Source: Pelecanus crispus
Lineage: Eukaryota; Chordata; Aves; Pelecaniformes; Pelecanidae
Reading direction: 5' to 3'
Length of the DNA: 64,000 nt
Assembly: GCF_030463565.1 (NCBI RefSeq)
Contig: NC_134643.1
Span: 7,300,657-7,364,656, forward strand
The notes below the pieces were generated by a model. It saw only the letters and a list, made by a program, of their open reading frames with translations, was not told the DNA's origin and searched no databases. The translations under genes and the position numbers were made by a program. This document shows, one piece after another, positions 1-13,900 of this stretch; position 1 is the first letter of the stretch; every line of letters starts with the position of its first letter.

Positions 1-687
1 CCGGCTGAACATGAGCCAGCAGTGTGCCCAGGTGGCCAAGAAGGCCAACAGCATCCTGGCTTGTATCAGGAATGCTGTGGCCAGCAGGAGCAGGGAGGTG
101 ATTGTTCCCCTGTACTCGGCGCTGGTGAGGCCGCACCTGGAATACTGTGTCCAGTTTTGGGCCCCTCACTACAAGAAAGACATTGAGGTGCTGGAGCGTG
201 TCCAGAGAAGGGCAACGAAGCTGGTGAAGGGTCTGGAGAACAAGTCTTATGAGGAGCGGCTGAGGGAACTGGGGTTGTTTAGCCTGGAAAAGAGGAGGCT
301 GAGGGGAGACCTTATCGCTCTCTACAACTCCCTGAAAGGAGGTTGTAGTGAGGTGGGTGTTGGTCTCTTCTCCCAAGTAGCTAGCGATAGGACAAGAGGA
401 AATGGGCTTAAGCTGCGCCAGGGGAGGTTTAGACTGGAAATTAGGAAAAATTTCTTTACGGAAAGGGTGGTCAGGCATTGGAACAGGCTGCCCAGAGAGG
501 TGGTGGAGTCACCATCCCTGGAGGCATTTAAAAAACGGGTAGATGTGGCACTTCGGGATATGGTTTAGTCTGGTCTACCCTTGATTAGTCTAGAGTGGGC
601 TTGGTAGTGTAGGTTAATGGTTGGACTGGATGATCTTAAAGGTCTTTTCCAACCTAGATGATTCTATGATTCTATGATTCTATGATT
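1..687 (+). repeat. CR1 LINE, 3' end with open ORF2 C-terminus
   Basis: The 3' part of a CR1 non-LTR retrotransposon, cut by the window's left edge. A frame open from base 2 runs to a stop at 566-568 and encodes the C-terminal end of the CR1 ORF2 protein (reverse transcriptase region). The recognisable CR1 strings are [44 protein letters not shown] and [16 protein letters not shown]. The short 3' UTR has the usual 'ggttggactggatgatctt' segment and ends at 661-687 in overlapping ATTCTATGAT repeats, the CR1 terminal microsatellite. About 189 codons without a stop suggest a fairly young copy. The segment alone cannot be mobile because the endonuclease and most of the polymerase are outside the window or absent. 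Confidence 0.95.
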
Positions 688-3600
688 TGTAAATGAGGCA
701 ACATGTAAGAAAAGATCATGTGTTGGGTATAGGGCAGCGTTTGCTTTAAAGAATCTAAATCTGAGGACTAGATTGGTTTGGGGAACTAAAAATAAATTGT
801 AAGAACTTTACCCCCTATGTCATTAATGTGAAGCTAGCCTTTGCCTCTTACTATCCGGCCACAGCTTATATGAAAACGCTGGCAATCAAAAGATCTGTAT
901 CAAAAAATCAACACCAAACATGACACTGGTCAGCAAGGCTGTGGCTGAGACCGAAGATTAACATCTGTTCACGGGACAGACAGTGAGTCGCTGCTGCTAA
1001 GTGGTCTGTACAATTACACCCTAACATTCCCGCTAAGAGAAGGGCTGTAAGGACATCCATAATCACTAGAGACTGTTTTGTGTAATTCTTTATTTCCACA
1101 GTCTTTTCAAAAACACACAAGTGAATTAAATGAACTTTGGCTGTAGGATAAGAAGGGGTAGTTTCACTGAAGTTGCACCACCTTAGGATCCACACCGAAT
1201 CAGGCCTCAAATTATGTATTAAATGTCTGATACTCACGTGTGCTCCAAATCTGCTTGGAGGGAGGCCCTAGAAAGCCCTGTAGTGTCACTCACCTTGAGC
1301 ATTAAGAGCTCCAGATGATCTGGTGAGGGGCTTGGGTGCAGTACTTTCCCTCCACACCACCACCAACGCTCCCGATCCATGCATGATCGAATTCAGAACT
1401 GGACTATGCTTAATTTGTCACTTGGGTTTTGGAGTGGAGGCTGTCCTTCCTAGACTTGGGTCTGGAGCACCATCCAACTTTTCAAACTGTTCTGGGAGAT
1501 TCCTCAAAGCTGAGACTGTAGAAAATTCATGAAAACTTCCCCTCCAGCTATATTTCCATTATCCTGAGTTACATCAAAACTGGATTCAGAAAACAGGTTC
1601 CTTTCTCATTTTGAATTTGATCTATGAGCTTACGAAGTTTCTGCAAAGTCCCCTTAAGAAGAAGGTTGGATTTCTCTTCAGATTTTTCTCTGATTTTAGA
1701 AAATGGATCAAGCTGCAAAATTCAGACCTACATTTTGCCCTCCGCCACAGGACTCCCATTCTAATTCACTGTAAGGCTACAGATCATTTACCAAGGCTAT
1801 TACCAACCCAATTCCAAACGTTTGGGCACATCTTTATCTGATGTTGTAGTATGGGTCTGTCTGATCACAGAACAGCAGCTAGGGAATCCTCATATTATGT
1901 GCTCTACAACCAAAAGAAACAAATACATTTAAAACAATGAAATAAGTTCTGTACCAGTTGCTGGCCAGATGGTATTGTGAATTGTTATAATTCATCAGCA
2001 AAACAGAGGAAGGAAGTGTTTTAAAGCAAGATTATATTATTTTCCTTAAGTTCTTATTATGAAATCTTCCTGAAGTGAACTTTCAAAACTTGAAAACCCT
2101 TCCAGAGGGAATGAATGGAACAGGGCAAACCGGAGACTCACTGGGGAGTAGTTAAAAACAAGGGAAAAGTATAGCATGCCAGTGAAATAAAGGAAGAACC
2201 CATTACCAAGTTTTCAGTTTGGGAAGACAAATGAAGAAAAACACAAGTAACAGAGAAAAAATAAGTTGTACATAAAAGTATATGGTTTCTGTCCTCTTAA
2301 TAATTATTGATTGGAAAGCACCCAGGGTCTTCCCTCCTGCTGGAGGGAAGCAAGCCTGAAAGCTGAGAGAGCAGATAAGGCAAGCAGTGATATATTCACT
2401 ATATAGTGACACTGCAAGATTTAGCAAATTACTGCCAGTAAAGTGCTTTGAGATCCTTAAGAAAAAATGCTGAGAAAAAAATGCATTTTATTTGTGCTGT
2501 CATTTAAGAAAAAAAAAAACATTTGAAAACCCTGAGAAAAAATGTGTCTGAAATGAAAATGACCCCTGACCATTAAGTTCACTCCAGTCAAATAAAACAC
2601 ATCCTGTTTTTGTAATTTTTTTATACAAGGCAGATCCTGGTCTGTATACGCTCTTTCCAGCCAAGGATTTGACCCATACTTGAATTTTAATTAAAAGCAG
2701 GGAAGGTGATGGAAAATACAAGATGCTGCTCCCACTTTCGTTAAGATAAAGGGTGAAGTCTGCTTTTGGGAAAATGCAGAAAATGGAGTAAGTTCATTGT
2801 AAAATTAGTTGGTACAAAGAGTTTTGAAATATCCTCTGACAGGGCCAAGATATCCACTGTATGAGTTAATTAAATGACACACAGTTGGTCACTTAAAATA
2901 CATCCTGGACTTCCCATACAGTCACGAAAATCTGTCACACAAGCTGCGTCAGGTTTTTCTTGATAATTTTGTTCTGGAACATATGCATTGAGACACAAAG
3001 GCATACTCGCGTTGTGTCCCGCATCAGTCACCCCCCAAATCCTTCCCATAGGAAGACGGAATTGTTGGTGAACCCCCACCCTTATTGTGCATAAAGGAAT
3101 CTTTTTTTCTCCTTGTCTAGACTTTGTGGGAGAGCTGCCTGGTATGTGCAGAGTTTCCAGGCAAGCCATAGGTGAGCAGGGTCACAAATATCTGTAACCA
3201 CCTCTTTGGTGAGAGTGCCTATCCAGAGAGTGCTGAACTCAGTACTACAGCCTGTTCCTGCAGGGAGTCAGACGAGGATCTCCTCTAGCAGCCGCCTAGG
3301 GTAGGATTGGTCTCGCTTAACCTTAGGTGTCTACAATGGATGTGCCCATATGTAAACTAGGTGTCTAGGCTCCCGTTCTGGTTGCTGGAGGGCTAGTCAA
3401 AGGAGTTTAGGGCATGATTCAGCTCATTATAAAACAGACACAGCTGATTGGATTAATCACACCCTAAGCTCGGCTGACCAGCTCTTCATTGATTATACTG
3501 GGAAATTACTCCATAAGCACTTGCTCAGCTTTAGCTATCTATTTTATAAATGCCTGAGATCAGGTTCAGCTTGCAGTTTGAGACACCTAGCAATACGTGT

Positions 3601-4671
3601 CTTCAAGATGCAAGTTAGGTGTCTGCTTGCATTACAGATGATGGTGATCTGACCAACAGTCAATCAATCTTGAGCGCTATCAAGCTAGCCAACCGTAGGT
3701 GCCGCCTCTGCCCGCGATGGGAGCTACGACAGCTGGCTCGCATGTAAACACCTACGTGCAGACACCTAAATTTAGGTGTCTTAATCTGTGTGCTGAGTCT
3801 AACCTTTACGTTAGGTATATGAATCAGCTTCCAGTCAACTTTGTAGAAACACAGGTTTAAAATCCAGATTTTAATAACTTTGATGAACTAAATGGAGAGA
3901 AGTAAGCGGTTTGGAGAATATAATCAGAACTGCAGTTAGAGCTGAATATAAACCAGTGTAAGAACCAAACAGGAATCTGCTCTGTATGTGTGGTATCTTG
4001 TCTTTAAATATATACATACCTCCTACTCAGCTGTTCAGATGCCAGAACAGGATCTGCCTTTGTAGAAATAGATCAGGATCATTTGTCCTCTTCAGGATTA
4101 TAAGCTGATTATCTATTTTTGAGTAGATAAAACACACTTTGTGATAGTTCGTCCTTACTGACAAGAAAATGTTTACCTTGCATTGAAATCTGCTGCCTGG
4201 CTGATAACTTTCAGTCATTTCAACATCAAAACCAATGTTGATACATTAACAATCATCTCAATGATTCTTGGTATTTCTGTTGCAAATGGCAATCAAGGAT
4301 TTATAGGTTTTAGTGTTTTCAGGTGATGACATTGTGTGCTCATGTAGGTCTAAATACTTAGCATTTAATACAGTGTAAAAAACATCAGGCGCACAATCTA
4401 TTTTTGCCAGAGATGGTCTATGTAACTAAATGTTTTCAATGCTAATTAAAGCATTCTCATACAATGACGAAGACTGTTAGACAAATACCTTGTAATCAGG
4501 CAGCACTCCAAATCTGCTCCTGTGTTCACACTGGATATTGCTGATAATTATCCTCTTCCCAGTCATCATAGAAAACATAACTGGAAGGGATGCTGAGATG
4601 GGCTCATCCACTGTATTCTCCTACCCCAGCTGGATCAGCTATACCTAATGTTTCTAAATAATCGATGTAAA
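688..4671. other. Intergenic DNA, left flank
   Basis: AT-rich DNA with no supportable gene. Open frames here are short (110 codons or fewer), lack conserved motifs and have no convincing splice context. Conserved gene order puts this between USP6NL (expected further left, outside the window) and ECHDC3. The only structured part I see is the patch of inverted motifs at 3323-3781, listed separately. Confidence 0.6.
3323..3781. repeat. Degenerate repeat with inverted TTAGGTGTCT motifs
   Basis: The decamer TTAGGTGTCT or close forms occur at 3323-3332 and 3357-3366 (CTAGGTGTCT), at 3581-3589 inverted (AGACACCTA), and at 3615-3624. The patch ends in a perfect 22 bp palindrome at 3760-3781 whose half is AGACACCTAAA. 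Clustered inverted copies of one motif are typical of old palindromic DNA transposons or MITEs, or of an old SINE or LTR relic. I cannot name the family, and the outer ends are not defined. Confidence 0.4.
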
Positions 4672-4920
4672 CTAAAGAAGAATAGATTTAGACTGGATAT
4701 AAGGAAGAAATTTTTTACAATGAGGGTGGTGAAGCACTGAAACAGGTTGCCCAGAGAGGTGGTGGAGGCCCCATCCCTGGCAACCTTCAAGGTCAGGTTG
4801 GACGGGGCTCTGAGCACCCTGATCTGGTTAAAGCTGTCCCTGCTCACTGCAGGGGGGTTGGGCTAGATGACCTCTAAAGGTCCCTTCCAACCCAAAGCAT
4901 TCCATGATTCTATGATTCTA
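4672..4920 (+). repeat. CR1 LINE 3' fragment
   Basis: A 5'-truncated CR1 copy of about 250 bp. It starts in the coding tail (DNA for the '[18 protein letters not shown]' type segment, here with an in-frame stop after the H position), continues through the ESPSL-like region in the form 'gtggaggccccatccctgg', and ends in the CR1 3' UTR and CATGATTCTATGATTCTA at about 4903-4920. Broken frame and divergence from the copy at the window start make it older and of another subfamily. Confidence 0.9.
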
Positions 4921-7900
4921 ATTATACCTTTTTTAGAAATGTATTAAAATACTATTTTGTTCTTTACTGTTTTCTTTGCAGGATTGGACATTCTTTTATT
5001 TCCTTTTTGGGGGACAGGAATTGTTTGGATCAAAGAAATAGGTAAAAAAGAAACCCACACTTTTTGGTTTATTCAGCATATTGGACAGAATGCAGATAAA
5101 ATTACCTGTCCATACAAAGAAAGGAAACTGACTCTTTTGTCCCAGCTGTCAGGTTTGGGCATAACTGAAAGGGGAACAGTAGGCTTGAGGATATGGAGAA
5201 GAGAATTACTCTTCATCAGAAGCCTGCCTCTTCCTACTAAGAGTAACAGAGTCTCCTAATGTAACAACAGGCTTCCAAAATCCAGAAAACTATTTCTGAG
5301 CAATATCAAGTTACACAGGTCTAATAACTGGAACAGGACCAAATTATCCTCTTGGCTGCATGTTAGTCTTTATTACCAATGAGTGGAAGCTGTAGGTGTA
5401 CAGCTGAGCAGGACATAGTTCACAGCCTGTAACATCCCTCATACCTGAACCCCTTCCCGTGGTGAATCAGTGTGAAGTTATAAAAAGAAAATGGGGATTC
5501 CTCAAGACAAATTCTAATCCCTGCTCTAGCAGAGACGAGCAGATGGAAGGAACAGACAGCTCAATGTGTTACAGGAGAACTCCCTCAGTGGAGGACAAAT
5601 CCTGAGGTGGCCTAGAGCTGACGTAGTGAAGAAACAAGGGGACATCCAAACATCTCTATTTTTGCGTCCCATGATCAACGAGGCTGTGAGCAGCCAGATT
5701 TAATTTAAAACCAGCATTAGAGTAGCTCTAATTTAGCTTGGATACCTAGCTTTAGTTCCTAAATTACTGCAAATGCCCCTCCATGTATGCTGTGTGTTTC
5801 ACTCCTTAAGTCTGCTTAAAAAGGAAGTTCAAAAGGAGAAAAAAAAACCTATAGATGTTCTGGCTCACATCTAAAATGACAGCAGTCCCCATTTCCGGGG
5901 GGACCAGGTCTCAGATGGGGAAAAAAGCAAGCCATCAGAGCAGCTGCCAAGGCAGGAGTGACAGCCACCCCCAGAGCCAGTCTGTAGTTCTGGCTCGACC
6001 TTCACCCACGTTCACTCGTTGGTTGGTCCAGCCCCTGTGCTCAAAATCTCTTTACATCAGCTTCATTCCACTCCTATCACTGTTACTCCAAGAGTCCTCT
6101 TTTCAGTATCTCTTCTCCTTTCTCTTTTCTTTCCATTTGTATTCTCATAACTAGTCTTACATCACCAAAATACTACATAACCTACACGCTTGCTATTGAA
6201 TTGCAACCTTCACTTTTACATACACATTAAGCTGCTTTTCTCCAGCTCTGAGCTTTTTTGGAGCAGGGAGTACAGTGTCTTGTGGGGGGGAGCCTCATAC
6301 TTTCTCAGCCTTAGGCACTTGTGTAATAAACATGATTTACCTTCCTAATGTCCCTGTAATTTCACTTCTATAGATTGATCCAGACCTAGACAACTGATTA
6401 ATGTTAATGTGCACTGAAGAAAAGTAGTTGGTCTTCTATCAAAAAGCTGTGCAATTATGTACTTATGCTGCTCTGCAATTCTGGGAGCACCAGGGGAGCC
6501 AAGGTGCTGTCTGAATTCCATTTTGTACTGTTGCGGCTCCGAGACTGCACAGACATTATTAGCACTGCATATCCAGAAGCTGAAAGTAAGTCTTCATGAA
6601 CTGTCGTGAGTTGCCACTAGCGTCCGTGCTTGAGAATTGCTGTGCCAGCTCCAGAAAGCCCGCAGATGGAAACTTGGTGCCAGTGAAGTCTGTAAGAATC
6701 CGGCCATCGACTTCAAACAGGACCAATATTCAGCTGGCTTGCCAAGTCAGACACTCTTCCATCCTCAGCAATTCAAATGAAACTTCACGCCACTGTGAAC
6801 AACCAAATCTGTATGTTCATGAAAAACATGAAGAACTTGAAAAACTTCACAGCCACAATTAATTCATATAATCATATTTCATTTACCTCAGATGTCCAAA
6901 TATATGCTGTTCATCTCCCCGGAGGTTCCTGCTGAGAATAGTAACATGAGTTGAGGTGCCCAAGTTCCTAGAGCTGAGTGTGCCAAGAATCACAGCGCAA
7001 AAGTCACGCACCGACGTACTCCTGAAACAAGAAGAAATCCGAAAAGTGGAATTTAAATAAACTACTAGCTAAAAATGGTCTTTTTTGGCCTCCTCCAGAA
7101 CTACACACATAAATACTGATGAAAGAGAAATGCAGGTAGCATTTATGTATTAAACTACATTATTTTGAAGAGACCCAGCCAAACCCTCATATTTTGCATA
7201 CTATACAGATCTAATTGGACAAATAATGTACCCAGATTTAAGTAAATAAATGTCAGCGGGATTAAGTAGGATGTAAATCAGGGAAGCATTTCATTTCCTT
7301 GCCTCTGATGAGAAGAGAGGGGGAAATCAGTGTGCACACGTCTCTCCAGCTGTCTTGTGGAGCCGAAGCACAAGTTTCTCATACAAGTGGAACGAAAAGT
7401 GAAAATAAACCCAAAGATAAACCAGTGAGTGGCTGTTTAAAATAAGCGGAACTCTAAAAATTCACTACTGTGATTAGTTCATTAAAATATTCATCGATAA
7501 TTGATAAGTTCATTGCCATAGTAAGAATCTTTCCAGTACTAATCAGCTCAGCTCTCAATAAAACAGTTACATAGCGATGAAAATCTCTGGTTTACTGTAG
7601 TGTTGCTGTTGTGCAGGCTATTCTTCGTGAAAACAACAGTGTAATTTTAAATGTAGGAGTTTAACATTATCATGGAGGTTATTTTAGCCTGGTTTCCTTT
7701 GGAAATATGATCATACTGTTTTGTCTCCTGCTACATTTGACAGCAGGTTGGGGTTCTCAGCCATCTTAAGTATCCACCTCTCTTAAGAACACCAATGGCT
7801 GGACAGAGACTGGACACCCAAATTATCGCCTCTAATAAGAGAAAAGCCGCAGAGTTCACTGGGCAATCATCTGTTGTGTTTGACCTGCAACAACCTGCAC

Positions 7901-10900
7901 TCTTCACACCATAGCACGTCCTGCTCAGTTGATGGAGAGGATGATAGGGAGGACTGGAGGTATGGTGGGGGAGTGAGAGGGTGGGTGACGCAAAGTGTTA
8001 GGGATGTAGCAACACAGGTTGTTTCTTCAACTACAGAACTAGTAAAGACGGTTCTCGACAAATTTTCATTCAGTCATGCACTGTCACAGTAACCCTTATA
8101 TATAATCCCCTCTCTTACAGTGTCTCTGTTTGGCACATACACAAACACGCTGTGTCTCAGCTTCCTTCCGTGGCCCGTAACTCCTCGCTCCGAGCGGTGC
8201 GTAGCCATTGGCACACGCAGGCCACTTAATTGCCCAGTAGGTCACATGAGATAGATGATCACTGAACTTGTGCTGCAGCGTTTGCCTCATAGTAAGCATT
8301 CATTTCTGTCTTTTTCTTCTCCTCAGCAATAATTTTCCTGCAATTTTTAATACCTCTTCCAACCTCCTTGACAGATCTGGGTGACTAGCAGACATAATTC
8401 CCTGAACCTTTTTTTTTCCTTCAAAACTAAAATAATCCTTTATCATAAAAATGCCTCTTTTAATTTGTGTGTTAGTAGTCCTAAAACCAGAGTAATTTCC
8501 TTTGCTCATTATGTATTAATACTTCCTCTGCCTGGAAACAGGAACCACGAGAACTTTGACACAGAGAGTTACAGGATGTTTCTCCACAACGTCGGACAGC
8601 TGTGTTGAATCAGGCCATCGTCCCTCCCTCAGTGCCCACGCACTGCGGGTTTAACGCGTGTGGCCTTGATAAGATAAAGCGGTGCAGTGAGAGTGTGGGG
8701 CCAGCCGGCTTGTGGTCTGAGCCCAAACTCCTACCCGGTGTTCCCTCCTGCGCCAGGGAAGAAGGCACACACGAGCAGTTGGCAGCTTCGCCGGTGATTC
8801 CTTGTCCTGCCTCATGGCTGCCACGTTCGACGCAGCACAGGGGAGGGAAGGTGTAAGGGAAGGGAAGGTGTACGGCATTAAGATACATAAGTCACCGACA
8901 ACCCATTAATCAATGGATCAAGCCCCTTGCAAGAAATGTTTCACCAGAGGACACTTGAAAGTTTGCTCCTCCTCTCACCCCAGTCTGGTATTGACGTGCC
9001 TGGCTTCAGCTCCTAACGGAACTGATTTTTTCTGTGACTGTGTTAACTTTTCTACCCAAGGTGGATTTTATCTGTGTTATTCCTGTGGACCTTCTGACTT
9101 TGTGGTACCAAGGAGCCATTAACTGCTAGGATTCGGTCATTCTGCTATTTCCCTTAGGAATCTTACTCGTTTTAGATTCTGGTATTCTTATTGGATAAAA
9201 ATCCTATTTAATTGAAAATAAATTAATATTCCCCCAGTTCTGCTACGATGCCTCTGGTGGTTGCTATGGAGTGAAAAGAAAAGAAAATGAAATGAGCTGA
9301 AAATTGGCCAAAGGGCAGGAAACAGGTGAACCGGAAGAGTCCAGAAAATTCAACGTATTTTGCTATGGAAAAGAAGTCACCAGCAGAGGCAGGGACAATG
9401 TGGGTAGAGGGTGTAATTTCATGGTGAGAATTGTCATTTGCAGAGGCGGCTTGGAGCAAAGCCATGCAACGACAGTGGCCGTTCCCAAGTACGGACAGCT
9501 TTTAGGCAAATTTTTGCCCTTGGCCCCAAAGAGCAGCTACAATTTACCTCTTCTTTCACAGCAATGTTTTTATCCGTAAGCACAGCAGAGAGACACTGAC
9601 ATCTGGAAGTGAATCCCGAGATAGCGTCAGAGGATCGTCAGGCTGAGAAGATTCTGGTACTCGGTTCCTCCAGCGAGGTCCCTGGGCTGAGATCAGCATT
9701 TGCAGCTCCTGTGTGGGTGAGGGGAACGTTCACACCATCTGCGAGAGGCATCTGACTGGTTTCCCTTGGTTCCTGCGCAATCAATAGAGAGAAGCAGGCA
9801 GCCCGGAGGGGCACTGGGAGCAGGCATCTAATTTAGATACTCTGAGCAGCCCTGCGGAGGAGCGTACGTCTCTTGATTATGTAGGGAGCCTTGCAGGACT
9901 AGGGATCTAAATTGGGAACCTAAGGTTAGATACTCTGAGGACAGGCATGAATACCACCTTTTTTCCAAGTCTGTTATAGCTTCCCATATATTTCATAATC
10001 CTGATCATTGTTCACATCTTAAGAATCTCATAATTGGAAGGCACATACGAAAAATCTAATGCTAAAGCCAAGGAAATATGAATCACTTGAAAACCTCTGA
10101 GGAAGTGAGGACGATGAAGGATGAAGGTGGGGGGGGAGAGAAAAACAGCAAATAAAGAGGAACAGGGATAGGTCTAGTGACAAAAGGGCTTTGATCATTC
10201 GCCTGGTTCTCAAGCTGAAGGGAAAACAAGTAGCATCCATTACATGGAGCAGTGCTGCCACACAGTGACAGAGAAAAACCTCTGAGCAGTAATTGCAAAA
10301 ACTGCAGCAGTGACGACACTGGGAGCTTTATGTTTAATGTGGAAGCCAAACAGGACACTGGCTTGTTTGCCGAAGGAACGTGAAATGTAATTCCAGGAGG
10401 CAGCAGTACTGCCACGTAAGGACCTTATCTGAGCCTGGCCGCAGTGGCAGGTGTTGAGCCTGGTTCACAGGGTTTTACAAAATATCGATAGCAGTCATGG
10501 AGTTAAAACTAGATTCAAGTCCTTTCTTTTAGCAGAATAATCAATACTTTTTTTTTAAAAAATCACTTTTTCTTAGAGTACAGGCTAAATGTTACTGATA
10601 GTCTGCTACACATTAAATCTATAGCAGATTTTTAATTACTACTTCTAGTAATTAAAGCCTCTCTAAAGAGAAGGCTGATATATATCTTTCTGTGACTAAA
10701 GTAAAGTAGAATAATATCTTTTCAAAGAAAAAAAACAAGGCTAGGACCCAAAGAAGGTTCAGTAGCAAAGTCACATGAATTCCAGGTGTGGACAGAGTAA
10801 AGAGCCCTTAGCTTCATGCCCTGAGAAAATCCCAGCCCAAGTGAGTATTGTCCTGAAGCTTCTGTGCTATTTCTATCTTAATACCAATATAGGAAACACA

Positions 10901-13900
10901 AATTGTCTAAGAATACAGTAAAAAATGTTACACGGACAGCACCCATCATGTGGTGCTGGGACCCAGCTCAGAGTCCTGGCTAAATGGGAACAAAAATGCA
11001 AAATCTTTTTTCATCTTTTCTTTAGGCAGTCCTGGAGGGTTCCACATCAGAGAAACCGTAATGCACTAATCTATCTCTTTGCTAGCAGAATTCACAAAGC
11101 AGGACAATAAATTCTTTTCCTTGGCCTGGGTGCGAGAACAGGCCCTGCTCTGCCTGTTATCCTGGAACTACCACACACCTGACCAGAATTAAGCAGTCCT
11201 TGAGTTTGAAAGGTGCAGAACCCCTCTGCCTCCCAGTGGGATTTGAATGCCTTCAGCAGTGTTGAAAATCAGGTCACAAGATCCTCTGGGAATGCCAACT
11301 TTTCACGAGAAATAATTTGCATGAAACTCAGCTAGGCATATGCCTGCCTAGCATAGTCCCAATTTTCATCACAGCATTCCAAGTAATAGGTAGAAGTGTC
11401 TTTATGTATATATTTACTCATTTACATATGCTTGTGTGCGTATGCGTTTTACATTTCAGCCTCATCCCAACAAGGTCTGCCTTTGCCCTGGGATGAGCTG
11501 GGATGATGCTGACCGTGGGGTGAAGCAGATGCTCCTACAAGGTGGCGTCCCACCTGGGCTCATTGAAAGCCAAGGAAATAAAGACACAAATAAACACTTG
11601 TGCTTCAGAAAGACGGGGATCCTGTATACTACCTCTGTTGTCCATGCATGCCATCCAGCAACATTAGAACGGAGAGCCCAGAGTGCTTTACAGCAGCTAA
11701 GCACACTTGAATTTCAAAACATCTTTTCCTAGCACAGCGTGATACCCTGAAAGTTTCTGCAATGATCTAACGATCAAGTTGTGTTACATCCCTTATCATC
11801 TCCCTTTTTATTTTAGATAAAGGATCAATACAGCTAAAGGTTAGAAAAGCCCCGTCTGGTACTTGCAATGCTGGCTCCTAGTTGTCTCCAGTTGGACGAG
11901 CGAGCTCAGCCATAACCACAATGCTGCTGGCAAATGCTATAAAAAGGAAAGCTGTCTGAAATTGGAAAAGGTTTTTCCAACACTTTCTCATAGAAGGCAG
12001 CAGCAGGTCCGTTTAATGCAATGGGGAAGCTGCAGCCAAAAAAATCTGTAATGGGGGTGGGTGTGAAAGGAAACATGAGGTTGTCAATCAAAGTGAAAAA
12101 GAACAGAATTTGCAGGGAGCTGGAAACACTATATGAAAAAGAAGCTTTTAGGAGAAAGCCCAAAAAGTTTTTTTCCTTGTAGATGGACAGAAAAAGGACA
12201 AGAAGACAGAGAAAGAGAAGGAACTGGAAGGAAAAAAAAAGATCGTAATTCACAAGGCCAGCGTGAAAGAGGTCACTGATTGGAGTTGCAGGGGATTGAG
12301 AACTCCCAGAGCTAGCACACACATCGTGTTCTCTGTGTGCTGGCCTTTGTCACGTCAAGCAGGGACTTTGAAAACTGCCATGATCTATTTAAGATGATTC
12401 TGTTTTCTTCTAAATGGGCTTTTTTTTTTTTTCCCCTACAGATTACTACCAGATATTAAAAGTAAATTTTGGAAGAACTTTTTAGTAAATGACCATGAAG
12501 TACAACCAACCATGAGAAAATGAAAATGGGCAAGTGGGGAAAGCCCGTTGCAGACCTAGCTCTCAGGCCTATCAGTGTCCTTCAACACTTTAAATGTACA
12601 TAAACCTACTATTGCTGTTACAGTAGAGCCACGAAGTGCACTGATCTGACAGGTCACCCTTTTAGACAATATAAAATCAGTAAGCAGAAAGTGCATCCCC
12701 ACACTAAGCTGTTACCATCTGTGTAAGTAAATAGATTACTAAACACAAAATTCAGGTGGTTCTTTTATGAGGCTGATGCTCAGAACTGAAAAGCCACGAC
12801 TGCCACTACAGTCGGGAGAAGCCGCAGGGGTTCAACAGACACTGATGAAAACCAGAGACACATTTGGGAACCTACAAGTACTTTGCAAGAACTCACAAGA
12901 ATGCGGAGATCAGGAACCAGGAGCACAGATTTACATTTACAAGGAACACATGCTGGACATATATCTATCTTATTTTAGGGTGCCTATTGCTCTGCCAGAA
13001 AATGGAGCAAAAACAATGAAGACTTGCATGTGCGTAAAACACTTCAATTACTAATACTTTCCCCTCGCATTTAGGAAAGGCTACACGACGAGTAGGTGTG
13101 ATAAGGAAGAGCAGGGAACCATGACTGGGGCAGCCTGTATCTCGTGGAATAACGCTGCTTTGTCTTTGGGCCTGTCAGCATCTCATGGCAGATGAGATTT
13201 TTCGCTAGCTGCCTCATCCACGCAGCTGCTTCTTTCCCAGGAGACTGCTGAGCCAGGTGTGAAGAAAGAGAGGTCATCGCTCTTGCGAGTAAACAGAAGA
13301 ATGAAAGAAATGTGAGAGGTTATATTGCAAAGTGACATTTTCTGGAAGAACTATTTTGAGTAATTGGGGTCTGCAGAGAGTTGTGCATCTCTCAAACTAG
13401 AAAGACTTACTATGCGTCGTACCAGTAGCTGGCAAAGGAGCGCTTTAGGGTTCAGCAGAAACACAAATGGAGAGGGACCCACTTCCCCAGATCCATCCCT
13501 CTGGTAACCGAGGCAGAGACATCATATAACCCCTTTTAGAAGCCTCCTGAGCTCCCTCTGAAAAAAACCCCAAACATTTTATCCACGTAGCTTCTATGGC
13601 AGGGCTGCTCCACAGCCTCACTCCTCTAATGGCGCTATCTTTGCTCCTTCATTTCTGGCTCAGGTATGTTAATGCCCAGTGCATACCCGTTGGCTACAGT
13701 GCCCGCATAGTTCTCCATCTTACATAGCTTTTGCCCTTCTCAGATTGCAAAATGCCTGTCCTCTGGAGACAGCAGTTGTAAGTGCTTTCGTATTTGTTTT
13801 GCTAGGCTCAAGGAACAATGCTCCTCTCATCCCTCGTAACAGAGTCTCTGTTCTATGCTGCATCTATTCTCTCTGCCCCTCTTTTAGTTTGGCTTCTTGA

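Noticed and set aside
11-568. The 185-codon frame as a host gene
   Set aside because: It is the ORF2 end of a CR1 retrotransposon, continuing into the CR1 3' UTR and terminal repeat.
11906-12322. 138-codon - strand frame rich in Phe and Leu
   Set aside because: It is the reverse of purine-rich DNA (GAAAAAG, AGGAAAA), which translates to FFLFLF without a gene.
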